A stretch of DNA of 9,714 bases from Geoglobus sp. (GCA_027016965.1 JALURI010000181.1:1-9714), one strand, 5' to 3'. Positions 1 to 6,208 are shown, numbered from the stretch's first letter. A program made the numbers and translations. Notes: generated by a model not told the origin, from the letters alone.

Positions 1-1
1 A

Positions 2-556
2 AAAACTGCTTTGAAGTTGAACAGGAATGCGATTGGATATGAAATAAACGCGGAGTTTTTGGATGTGATAAAAGATAAACTTGGGCTAAAGCAGAGTTTA
101 CTGCAATTTAGCGACAGTATCAAAATAGTAGAAAGGGTAAGTACAGTAGATGTCGATGATGTTAACTATGTTCCGAGAATTAAAGATGCCAAACCGAAGA
201 TAGACCCCCAGAAATTCAATTTTAAGAATGATAGACTTTACAGGGTTACCGAAATCGTGGATGAGAAGACGATCAGGCTGAACACAGGGTTACAGGTCAA
301 GTTTCTGGGTGTGGAGATAATTGAAAAAGAGAAAACTCTGAAATATTTGAAGGAGTATCTGTTAAGGAAAGAGATATTTCTGAGATTTGACAATGGTTCT
401 GTCTTAGATGATGAAACTGTCGAAGCTTATGTTTATTTAAAGAACAGAATATTCATCAATGCATATCTGATTAAATCTGGAATGGCAGTTGCAGATAAAT
501 CCAAGAGTTACAGATACAAAACAAAATTCACGAAACTGGAAAAAGAGGTGAAATAG
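2..556 (+). CDS. Beta-class DNA methyltransferase, C-terminal part, with degenerate SNase-like tail (5' partial)
   Basis: The reading frame is open to the window edge, so this is the last 184 residues of a longer protein; the TTG at position 11 is an internal Leu codon. The first residues, KTALKLNRNAIGYEIN, are typical of the segment just after motif I (FxGxGTT) in beta-class amino-methyltransferases (N4-cytosine or N6-adenine), where that motif lies at the C-terminal end. The catalytic TSPPY-type motif would lie upstream and cannot be checked. Residues about 81-184 resemble the staphylococcal nuclease (SNase/OB) fold: a 'VDEKTIRL...VKFLGVE' strand pattern, then 'EAYVYL..RIFINAYLIKSGMAV'. The active-site arginines of true nucleases are replaced (Lys in VKFLG, no Arg before EAYVYL), so this tail is probably non-catalytic. 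It overlaps the downstream endonuclease gene by one base (TAGTG), which indicates translational coupling. I infer it is the modification partner of that system. The methyltransferase call is sure; the SNase-like assignment is moderate. Confidence 0.8.
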   Translation, partial: KTALKLNRNAIGYEINAEFLDVIKDKLGLKQSLLQFSDSIKIVERVSTVDVDDVNYVPRIKDAKPKIDPQKFNFKNDRLYRVTEIVDEKTIRLNTGLQVKFLGVEIIEKEKTLKYLKEYLLRKEIFLRFDNGSVLDDETVEAYVYLKNRIFINAYLIKSGMAVADKSKSYRYKTKFTKLEKEVK

Positions 557-652
557 TGCCAAAAGAATGGATACTCAACATGGCAACAAACAGATGGGGA
601 TTAAACAAGAAAAACAGCGTAGGTCCTGTTTCTCAGTGGATTCGTGAATGTG

Positions 653-658
653 CCCCCC
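653..658 (+). other. C6 homopolymer at first frameshift of the endonuclease gene
   Basis: The run of six C follows TGTG and precedes AAAAC. With five C the codons read Cys-Ala-Pro-Lys-Thr-Ile-Val-Asp-Trp, joining the N-terminal and middle segments without loss. With six, the frame ends 12 codons later at 691. C7 runs at 5000-5006 (khtT-like gene) and 6335-6341 (mqnC) lie in intact frames, so longer runs in the same sequence were read correctly. Confidence 0.75.
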
Positions 659-1049
659 AAAACTATAGTGGATTGGGAAAATTTTTACTATAAGAAAATT
701 GCCGAATTCCTGAAATCAAAGGGAATAGGTCTATCTCCCCGCGAATACATTCAAGATCTCGGAAGAAAGCTGTATGTGAAGATAACAGAGGTCATTCAGG
801 CGGAAATAGAGGAGGTAAATGAGGAAGACTGTATACAGTATATCTGCAATCTTGTAATAAACAGAACTTACGATGGGTATTTAACAGAAATCAACACAAT
901 ATACGGAAAACTGAAACGTGATCTGAGTATTGAAATTAAACCTGCACCCGATGAGTGGGACAGGTTATACAATGTTGACTTTTACATTCAGGTGAAAGAC
1001 AGGTACATCGGCTTGCAGATCAAACCGATCACTTATGAACAGACTCCAG

Positions 1050-1062
1050 AAAATTTGAAAAA
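1050..1062 (+). other. Second frameshift zone of the endonuclease gene (A4 and A5 runs)
   Basis: Between the Pro-Glu codons before 1050 and the Glu-Tyr-Gly-Gly codons after 1062 the frame moves back to that of the 5' segment. One added A in the A4 run (1050-1053) would give PEKFEKEYGG; one in the A5 run (1058-1062) would give PENLKKEYGG. The sequence alone does not decide between them. Confidence 0.6.
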
Positions 1063-1182
1063 GAATATGGTGGCAGGGTTTTCATAGTGTTTTCAATCAA
1101 GAAAGATAACAGAAAGGAAATTCTCAACCCTGAAATTGTGGAGGAAATCAAGAAAGAAATGCAGAAACTTGGGAAGAAATGA

Positions 1183-1210
1183 ACAGGCTTTTATTTAACC
1201 TTCACGTGAC
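1183..1210. other. 28-base convergent intergenic gap
   Basis: Separates the ends of the endonuclease pseudogene (+) and the UbiU-like gene (-). It holds GGCTTTTATTTAACC, a T-rich stretch that could act as a weak archaeal terminator for the + strand. No hairpin is visible. Confidence 0.3.
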
Positions 1211-2164
1211 TCAAACCTCACTCCTCTCAACCCTTGCAGCCCTCATCAACTCAAGTGTTCTCCTCAGCCTTTCAGAGTCTCTTTTCTCTGCAATGGCATC
1301 AAGTTCAGCCCTGTAAGCTTCCATGTCAACTCCTCCTCTTTCGATGTAATCATCAATGAAATTCCTGTAAAGCCTGACAAGATCGTGTATAAGCGGCACG
1401 CTGTACTCCCTGCCCTGGATTTTAAGGCAGTCCACACCCCTGTCAATCATCTCAGGAATCTCATCAAGCATCAGAAACATGTCATTTGGCAGTCTGAAAT
1501 CAGATGCGTAGACTTTTTCACCGCAGAGCTTCCAGCCGAGAAGGCATGGTCTGAAGCACACCCCTCCTCTGTTCGGACTACCTATGTAATATGCTTTATC
1601 ATCGATCGTCTCGTATTTCAGGGATTTGTAACTGCTCATCCAGCATCTGCCGAGGTATGTGAAGTCAGTATTTGCATGAATCAGAACTTCAACACCGAGT
1701 CCAGTGTACTTCTTTATTTCAACCATCTCGTCAAGGCTCATCTTGCAGTCTGCAACAAACATGTCTGCTCCAGCTTCCCTGTAAAGCATAGCCTCATCCT
1801 TATTGAGAATGCTCGCTCCTATGCTTGCTACAATCTTCAGATCTGGATGCCTTTCTCTTGTTATCCTCATAAGACCGATATCGTTCAGGATTACTGCATC
1901 AATTTCCATGCTGTAGAGAGTGTCAAGTTTCTCAATGTACATTTTTTCCTCTCCCGGCTTTAACATCGCATTTATCGCTGCTCTGAGCATTCCTCCATGA
2001 TCGTGAGCGATTTTAACAGCCTTTCCAAGATCTTCATCGCTCATCTCGTACTTCTTGCTTCTTCTACTCCATCCTAAAACTCCTGCATAAACACTGTCAG
2101 CTCCAGCTCTGAAAACAGCCTCAATCATTTCAAGGCTTCCACCTGGACCGAGAAGTTCGACCAT
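1211..2164 (-). CDS. U32-family iron-sulfur protein, UbiU-like
   Basis: A 317-residue U32 protein ('peptidase U32' by old naming; characterised members are Fe-S hydroxylation or RNA-modification factors, not proven proteases). It opens MVELLGPGGSLEM, matching the UbiU-type start MELLCPAGNLPAL, and keeps AGADSVYAG, a VASIGAS strand, the GRCWMSSY segment (Cys174) and a late LKIQGRE motif, the counterpart of family KIEGR (about 247-253). Further cysteines are at 203, 207, 214 and 246. The family cysteine normally seven residues before GRC is absent (HANTDF instead of a GSLC-type loop), so any [4Fe-4S] cluster must use Cys174, Cys203 and two of 207/214/246. A longer frame reaches 2281, but those 39 residues lie inside the upstream gene. 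The ATG at 2164 sits four bases after its stop and just behind GGGGTGAT. Last gene of the U32 cluster, converging on the endonuclease gene. The exact role is unknown; UbiU-like partnership with the next gene is inferred. Confidence 0.85.
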   Translation of the reverse strand: MVELLGPGGSLEMIEAVFRAGADSVYAGVLGWSRRSKKYEMSDEDLGKAVKIAHDHGGMLRAAINAMLKPGEEKMYIEKLDTLYSMEIDAVILNDIGLMRITRERHPDLKIVASIGASILNKDEAMLYREAGADMFVADCKMSLDEMVEIKKYTGLGVEVLIHANTDFTYLGRCWMSSYKSLKYETIDDKAYYIGSPNRGGVCFRPCLLGWKLCGEKVYASDFRLPNDMFLMLDEIPEMIDRGVDCLKIQGREYSVPLIHDLVRLYRNFIDDYIERGGVDMEAYRAELDAIAEKRDSERLRRTLELMRAARVERSEV

Positions 2165-2168
2165 ACCA

Positions 2169-3035
2169 TCACCCCGGAATGTAGATCTGCCCTGCCCTGT
2201 TGAAATAGTAGCCATTTGCAAAGCCATTCTCTGAAATACTCTTAAGCTCTTCAAACTCAGACCTTGAAAACCCATTTTCAATTAGATGTCGGTATATCCT
2301 TCCTACCTTCTCTCTATATCCGATTCTCTCTGTAACAGCCTCGATTCTGAATGCATCGGAAAATCTCAGTTTTTCAATGTGCTCGTACATGCAAATATCC
2401 TTTCCGCTTAGGGTTGCATGTCCAAAGGGCTTTAAAACGAGATCCTCGCTCCTGAAAAACATCTCTTCCCTGCATATGTTCGGGCAATCCTTTCCAACCT
2501 CTGAAGAGAACTTTTTCAGGAAGCACTCATGTCCCACGCCAACAGGAATCTTTCCATGGACAACAATTTCGACCTCTACTCCTGTCTCCTTTATTTTTTC
2601 AATGTCCTCAATGGAAAGTTCGTATGCTGGCACAATCCTTGAAACCCCAATCGAGTAAAGAAGTTCTGCTGTTGAATCAGTGTAAATATTTGCAAGTCCT
2701 CCAGCTATAACCTTCACATCCGGATACTCTTTTGTGATATACCTTATAACTCCCAAGTTGCTTGCTTCGATACCATCGCTTATTTCAGCAGCAACATCTA
2801 TCACCCTGAAAACCCTCTTCAGATCCCTGTTTCTTGGGACGGCAAAGGTTGTAACGTATGCTTTCTTTTCCATAATGTGAAGAAGCTCTATGGCAGATGC
2901 CAGATCATCCCCACCTGTTATGAGATTTCCCTCATACTCCCAGCAGTATGGCATTCCAAGGTAAATGGAGTCATAAGGCTTTATGCTGCATTCACTCATA
3001 CTTTCAAGATTGGGAATGTTGGTTGTCAATTCCAC
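2169..3035 (-). CDS. U32-family iron-sulfur protein, UbiV-like
   Basis: A 288-residue U32 protein whose landmarks follow E. coli UbiV as I recall it. These are YLGMPYC (Cys31; UbiV YLGEAVC), an IEASNLGV strand (UbiV IEASDLGV), VVHGKIPVGVGHEC (Cys171; UbiV SYGHLPLAYSARC), then KDCPNIC (Cys184, Cys188) and a C-terminal NGYYFNRAG (UbiV NGYWRRLAG). The last three cluster cysteines are spaced 13 and 4, the same as UbiV 180/193/197, so a [4Fe-4S] cluster is very likely. The frame can start at a TTG at 3041, but that codon abuts GGGGGTGAT. The GTG at 3035 has this Shine-Dalgarno five bases upstream and is preferred. It overlaps the preceding U32 gene by 32 bases and ends four bases before the UbiU-like gene, so the two are coupled and probably form a heterodimer, as UbiU-UbiV do. 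The substrate is unknown: quinone precursor or RNA are the family precedents. Confidence 0.85.
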   Translation of the reverse strand: MELTTNIPNLESMSECSIKPYDSIYLGMPYCWEYEGNLITGGDDLASAIELLHIMEKKAYVTTFAVPRNRDLKRVFRVIDVAAEISDGIEASNLGVIRYITKEYPDVKVIAGGLANIYTDSTAELLYSIGVSRIVPAYELSIEDIEKIKETGVEVEIVVHGKIPVGVGHECFLKKFSSEVGKDCPNICREEMFFRSEDLVLKPFGHATLSGKDICMYEHIEKLRFSDAFRIEAVTERIGYREKVGRIYRHLIENGFSRSEFEELKSISENGFANGYYFNRAGQIYIPG

Positions 3036-3702
3036 TATCAATCACCCCCTCTCCATTTATCTGTCTTGTCTCATGCTTAATGTAATCAGCTTCAACATCA
3101 TAAAATCTCAATTCAGGTTTAAAGCTTGTTTCACATACTTTCTGTCCTGAATAAATCACATCCCATTTCACTGCGCATTCCATATTGCAAACTCCATCCT
3201 TTTTCACACTCTTTCCAGAGGCATAAATCGAGAGCTGGCATTTGCCTTTGTAAAACATCTCAACAAATACCCTTCCAAAAACCTCAATTTTTAAGTCTTC
3301 CTTTTCAAAGCTCTCAACCTCATAATTCAGCTCTGGGGGAATGACAACTGCATGAGCACCAAGCTCTTTGTAAAATCTCAGATCTAAATTGTTCATGGCA
3401 TTCATCCCCACGCTCACCGTCACTTTCTTGAATTTTGACACATTTGCTATTGCATAAAGTTCATTCAGAATGACATGTTCATGCCTTATTTTCCTGCAGA
3501 TCTTTATTAGCTCTTCTCCACCCTTAACTCTGTTCAGCGCAACAGCAACATCTTTCAGACTGTTTATTTCATCAAGTGTCAGAGACTTTTTGTCTGAATA
3601 CCTTGAGTAGCCTTTCAAACCAACAAATTTCACAGAATCTAACGATTTATAATGTTTTAAAAGGTTTCCTCTTTTTGGCTTTTCACCGAAAATCCGATAC
3701 AT
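3004..3702 (-). CDS. Short U32-related protein (minimal UbiU-like)
   Basis: About 232 residues from the ATG at 3702; UbiU is about 330. The order of motifs is still U32: DSVKFVGLKG near residue 23 (UbiU DAVYIGLK), a VTVSVGMNA strand about 95-103 (UbiU HVSVQASA), and IEVFGRVFVEMFYKGKC ending at Cys155. DGVCNMEC follows, with Cys172 and Cys176. Cys155 and Cys172 are 17 apart, as are the GRC and GAC cysteines of UbiU. The chain ends just after ADYIKHETRQ, where UbiU has the KIEGR motif, so the C-terminal subdomain is missing; the first strand is also shortened. A further Cys at 190 could complete a cluster. An ATG at 3735 would add 11 residues (FLYFYWDFWC), but it lies upstream of a TATA box whose expected transcription start is about 3702. 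The codon usage, intact frame and overlap with the UbiV-like gene argue for a working gene. Function unknown. Confidence 0.75.
   Translation of the reverse strand: MYRIFGEKPKRGNLLKHYKSLDSVKFVGLKGYSRYSDKKSLTLDEINSLKDVAVALNRVKGGEELIKICRKIRHEHVILNELYAIANVSKFKKVTVSVGMNAMNNLDLRFYKELGAHAVVIPPELNYEVESFEKEDLKIEVFGRVFVEMFYKGKCQLSIYASGKSVKKDGVCNMECAVKWDVIYSGQKVCETSFKPELRFYDVEADYIKHETRQINGEGVIDSGIDNQHSQS
3041..3049 (-). promoter_or_regulatory. Shine-Dalgarno of the UbiV-like gene, deciding for the GTG start
   Basis: GGGGGTGAT on the minus strand ends five bases before the GTG at 3035 and touches the rival TTG at 3041, which therefore is unlikely to be the start. Confidence 0.65.
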
Positions 3703-3720
3703 GCACCAAAAATCCCAGTA

Positions 3721-3732
3721 AAAATATAAAAA
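3721..3732 (-). promoter_or_regulatory. TATA box for the U32 gene cluster (leaderless start)
   Basis: On the minus strand this reads TTTTTATATTTT, a good archaeal TATA box in the junction between the HAD gene stop (3737) and the short U32 gene. Its centre is about 24 bases upstream of the ATG at 3702, the spacing expected for transcription starting on the start codon itself. No Shine-Dalgarno precedes that ATG. Readthrough from the HAD gene is also possible. Confidence 0.5.
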
Positions 3733-3736
3733 CATC

Positions 3737-4537
3737 CTATTTACCAGATCTCAGAGCAATTGAGAGATCGTAAAGGTCATCAAAAATAAAATCAGGAGTA
3801 GCACCGGTTTCCCTGACCTTTTCTGCATAGTTTTCCTGATTTGTGACACCTGACATGACAAGAATGCTCTTTATTCCTGCATTCTTTCCTGCCACGATGT
3901 CAACATCAATCTGATCACCTACAATCGCAACCTTCTCTTTGTCAACACCCAGTCGCTCTATCGCCTGATCGATAATGATTCTTGAGGGTTTACCAACAAC
4001 AACATCAGGCTGTTTGCCTGTCATCCAGTAAAGAGCACCGATTATAAGTCCTGTCCCAGGAATTGGCCCATCTTCTGCCGGAAAAACCCTGTCTGGATTT
4101 ACTGCAACATATCTTATCTCGTTATCCAATGCGAGCCTCAGTGCCTTTGTGAAAATTTCAAAATTGATTCCTCTGTTTGATCCGACTACAAGATATTCAG
4201 CATCTCTATAATCAACAAGCTCGTGTCCGAGATTCAGAAGTTCTTCTTTAAGACCATTCTCTCCGGTGGTGAATATTCTTGTCTTTCCACTCTCTTTGGC
4301 TATATAAACAGCAGTTGCATGAGTGGCGATAATCAGCTCACCCTCTTTCACCTCAAGCCCGAACTGTTTGAACCTCTCAAGCATTATCCTTCTGCTCCTG
4401 GTTGAATTATTGGAGACAAAAACAATCTTTATTCCAAGTTCCTTTATCATCCTGTATCCCTCAATTGCTCTCTCTATTGGCTTTCTGCCCCTTGAGATAA
4501 CACCATCTATGTCAAGTATGAGTCCTTCAACATTCAT
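3737..4537 (-). CDS. HAD superfamily subfamily IIA (NagD-like) phosphatase
   Basis: A 266-residue cytoplasmic phosphohydrolase with all HAD motifs. Motif I is LDIDGV (Asp9 nucleophile, Asp11), motif II is VFVSNNSTRS (Ser42), the motif III lysine is in VVGKPS (Lys183), and motif IV is GDQIDVDI (Asp208, with 211/213 for Mg2+). The C2-type cap lies between motifs II and III, which with the NNSTRS signature marks the HAD-IIA/NagD/p-nitrophenylphosphatase group. Archaeal members act on small sugar, glycerol or glycolate phosphates; the substrate here is not predictable. In-frame ATGs at 4576 and 4561 exist, but a TATA box at 4561-4571 makes the ATG at 4537 the natural leaderless start and leaves the usual short lead before motif I. 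The stop is one base from an alternative ATG of the short U32 gene, so the genes may be cotranscribed; whether the phosphatase belongs to the U32 pathway is open. Confidence 0.88.
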   Translation of the reverse strand: MNVEGLILDIDGVISRGRKPIERAIEGYRMIKELGIKIVFVSNNSTRSRRIMLERFKQFGLEVKEGELIIATHATAVYIAKESGKTRIFTTGENGLKEELLNLGHELVDYRDAEYLVVGSNRGINFEIFTKALRLALDNEIRYVAVNPDRVFPAEDGPIPGTGLIIGALYWMTGKQPDVVVGKPSRIIIDQAIERLGVDKEKVAIVGDQIDVDIVAGKNAGIKSILVMSGVTNQENYAEKVRETGATPDFIFDDLYDLSIALRSGK

Positions 4538-4560
4538 CAGGGACAGATCTTGCTTCAGCA

Positions 4561-4571
4561 TTATAAATATT
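4561..4571 (-). promoter_or_regulatory. TATA box of the HAD phosphatase gene
   Basis: Minus-strand AATATTTATAA, centred about 29 bases upstream of the ATG at 4537, consistent with a leaderless or near-leaderless transcript. It decides against the longer frame starting at 4576, which would begin upstream of the promoter. It lies back to back with the promoter of the khtT-like gene. Confidence 0.5.
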
Positions 4572-4583
4572 GGCATCGAAGAA

Positions 4584-4593
4584 GATAAATTAG
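4584..4593 (+). promoter_or_regulatory. TATA-like box of the khtT-khtU-like operon
   Basis: GATAAATTAG is centred about 25 bases before the ATG at 4613, with no Shine-Dalgarno between them (CACACTCTAAGC), so transcription probably starts at or next to the start codon. The match to the archaeal consensus is moderate. Confidence 0.45.
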
Positions 4594-4612
4594 ATTAGTT
4601 CACACTCTAAGC

Positions 4613-5095
4613 ATGGTCAGGTTCATAGGTCTTGAAGGTGTTGGAACAAAATACGAGCTTGAAACAAGTTCTGGTGATAGAATTGCAGTCATATTCCTAC
4701 TGAATAAGAGGATACAGATATACATTCAGGAAAAATCCTGTGAGAAACCATGTTCTATCGAAATGAGTGAAACAGAGGCGAAAAGACTCTCATCAGTTCT
4801 TGGGGGTGTGCCTATAGAAAAGGAAAAGGAAAGTGTAGAGATCGACTTCATGGGAGTTCCAGACCTGACACTTGCGATGCACACCTATACGATAACAAAA
4901 AAACTTCATGGAAAGACAATTGAGGAACTTGCCATAAGGAAAAGGACGGGAGCAAATATTGTTGCTGTTTCGAGGGGTGGAAAGACCATAATAAGCCCAC
5001 CCCCCCATCTCATATTCGAGGAGGGGGACGTGATAGTGGTTATTGGTGATAAAGAGCAAATAGAGAGATTCGAAAGGGAAATTCTGGGGATATAA
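4613..5095 (+). CDS. KhtT-like RCK_C (TrkA-C) regulatory protein
   Basis: A 160-residue cytoplasmic regulator. Residues 1-67 match the KhtT/YhaT N-terminal domain (GLEGVGTKYELETSSGDRIA; UbiU-unrelated), with an acidic/serine patch and a SETEAKRLSSVLGG helix. Residues 77-158 form an RCK_C/TrkA-C domain: HGKTIEELAIRKRTGANIVA, then ISPPPHLIFEEGDVIVVIGD. There is no NAD-binding RCK_N Rossmann domain, so gating is likely through a small ligand at the RCK_C dimer, as reported for KhtT. The stop TAA is directly followed by the antiporter ATG (TAAATG), making a two-gene unit: regulator plus transporter. Two cysteines (43, 47) in KSCEKPC might sense redox state or metal, but this is speculation. A C7 run at 5000-5006 is in frame. 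Start chosen from the TATA box 25 bases upstream and the good family fit of MVRFIGLEG. Confidence 0.85.
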   Translation: MVRFIGLEGVGTKYELETSSGDRIAVIFLLNKRIQIYIQEKSCEKPCSIEMSETEAKRLSSVLGGVPIEKEKESVEIDFMGVPDLTLAMHTYTITKKLHGKTIEELAIRKRTGANIVAVSRGGKTIISPPPHLIFEEGDVIVVIGDKEQIERFEREILGI

Positions 5096-6208
5096 ATGGA
5101 CATAGCTCTTGCAGGGCTCATATGTGTAATTCTGGCTGTCATTTCAAAGAAGCTCTCTCTACCTTCTGTTCCATCTTACATTCTTGCGGGGCTGATTCTT
5201 GGATCTGGAGGTCTTGATTTACTCAGGGCAGATGAGGTTTCAAATGCTATTGCTGAAGCGGGAGTGATAATGCTTCTCTTCTACATTGGTGTAAATCTGA
5301 ATCCGAGAGAGATCTCTGAGAAAAAGGGGATGATATTTCACTCAGGGCTGTACGATTTTTTGATTAATTTTTCGCTCATTTATGCCATTTCATTTCTTGT
5401 CGGATTCAGTCATGTTCAGGCTTTTCTTGTTGCATCTGCCCTCTACATCTCAAGTTCAGCCATTGTTCTTCAATCTCTCATAGAGAACAGAAAGCTGATG
5501 TACAGAGAGTCTGAGATAGTGATATGGATAATGGTTTTTGAAGATATAGCTATCGCGCTTCTCATAGTCCTGAACAATCCTGAAAGTTCCGGTCTGTTTC
5601 TTTTCCTGGTGAAGATTCTGGTGTTCACAGCAATAACATACATGCTTTCCAATTACATGCCAAGACTGCTTGGGGGATTGTTTCAGAGAGAAGACGAAAT
5701 TCCAGCCCTTTTTGCATTTACAGTTGCCCTTCTTGGAATAGCCTTTGAGGAGTTTTTCCATATTCCCGCTGGATACACTGCAATAATGCTCGGTCTCATG
5801 CTTTCAGGTATAAAAAAGCTGAGAGAGATAATTCTTCCATTCAAGGATGTATTTCTTGTTCTTTTCTTCTTTTTCTTCGGAATTTCAGTAACCCTTTCTG
5901 CAGATGGGCTAATTCTTGGTTTAATATTTGCTGCTGTGGCTATTTCTGGAAAGGTAATATCAGGATTGATAACCGGAAGACATCTCCTCAAATCCTGGCA
6001 ATCGGGACTTGAGATTGGACTTGATACAGTTGCGAGAGGAGAGTTTTCAATCTTCCTCATATTCGCCTTTGGTATAGGGAAAGAGATTTCAACTGTGACA
6101 ACAGCGGTGATAATTACATCGATTTTAGGAGCATTCATGTCAAGGAACTCAGAGAGAATAATATCTCTCGCTTCCAGGATGGCTGAAAAGGTCAGCAAAA
6201 CTGAATGA
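5096..6208 (+). CDS. CPA2-family K+/H+ (cation/proton) antiporter, KhtU-like
   Basis: A 370-residue integral membrane protein with about 11-12 hydrophobic segments, from residues 2-18 to about 333-348. CPA2/Kef features seen: LPSVPSYILAGLILG (22-36), SSSAIVLQSL (119-128), FEDIAIALL with the probable ion-binding Asp150, the IPAGYTAIMLGLMLSG turn (223-238), FFFFGISVTLS (258-268) and the family VARGEFSIF motif (312-320). It lacks the C-terminal RCK_N domain of KefB/KefC; the RCK_C regulator is supplied by the separate preceding gene, the arrangement of the Bacillus KhtTU system. It is somewhat shorter than typical KhtU. Likely role: K+ or other monovalent cation efflux coupled to proton uptake at the cytoplasmic membrane, controlled by the upstream protein. 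Na+ specificity cannot be excluded. The ATG abuts the upstream stop; GGGGAT just before may serve as ribosome binding site. The 3' end overlaps the convergent mqnC by 17 bases. Confidence 0.88.
   Translation: MDIALAGLICVILAVISKKLSLPSVPSYILAGLILGSGGLDLLRADEVSNAIAEAGVIMLLFYIGVNLNPREISEKKGMIFHSGLYDFLINFSLIYAISFLVGFSHVQAFLVASALYISSSAIVLQSLIENRKLMYRESEIVIWIMVFEDIAIALLIVLNNPESSGLFLFLVKILVFTAITYMLSNYMPRLLGGLFQREDEIPALFAFTVALLGIAFEEFFHIPAGYTAIMLGLMLSGIKKLREIILPFKDVFLVLFFFFFGISVTLSADGLILGLIFAAVAISGKVISGLITGRHLLKSWQSGLEIGLDTVARGEFSIFLIFAFGIGKEISTVTTAVIITSILGAFMSRNSERIISLASRMAEKVSKTE

Larger units (their letters stand above)
556..1182 (+). pseudogene. MjaI-type type II restriction endonuclease gene, broken by two frameshifts
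   Basis: Three frame segments read as one protein. Segment 1 starts at the GTG at 556 (VPKEWILNMATNRWGLNKKN, then SVGPVSQWIRECAP). It runs into a C6 tract at 653-658 and stops at 691-693. Segment 2, shifted by one base, continues with KTIVDWENFYYKKI through GRKLYVKITEVI and EPIKPAPDEWDRL-like sequence (IEIKPAPDEWDRLYNVDF) to GLQIKPITYEQTPE, stopping at 1085-1087. Segment 3, back in the first frame, reads EKEYGGRVFIVFSIKKDNRK and ends at the TGA at 1180-1182. One extra C in the C6 tract and one missing A within 1050-1062 would restore a 208-residue protein, about the size expected for the RE_MjaI family (recalled, not searched). MjaI itself cuts CTAG. The GTG overlaps the methyltransferase stop. 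Either the enzyme is dead, or two homopolymer sequencing errors occurred. The family call rests on memory of the RWGLNKK...SVGPVS and APDEWDRL signatures. Confidence 0.75.

Noticed and set aside
653..658. Phase-variable switching of the endonuclease by the C6 tract
   Set aside because: Changing the C6 run alone would still hit the second frameshift near 1050-1062, so a single slip cannot restore the enzyme. Left as a check, not a claim.
644..1087. A separate 147-residue gene starting at the GTG at 644
   Set aside because: It is the middle part of the MjaI-type endonuclease; conserved N- and C-terminal segments of the same protein lie in the other frame on either side.
1385..1963. 192-codon open frame on the + strand
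   Set aside because: Lies entirely opposite the UbiU-like gene, shows no recognisable domain, and is a Cys/His-rich shadow typical of an antisense frame.
1211..3702. Protease function of the U32 genes
   Set aside because: The cysteine patterns match Fe-S U32 factors (UbiU/UbiV, RNA hydroxylation proteins); the peptidase name is historical and no protease active site is visible.
5683..6198. 171-codon open frame on the - strand
   Set aside because: Antisense to the antiporter's membrane segments; no start signal and no domain.
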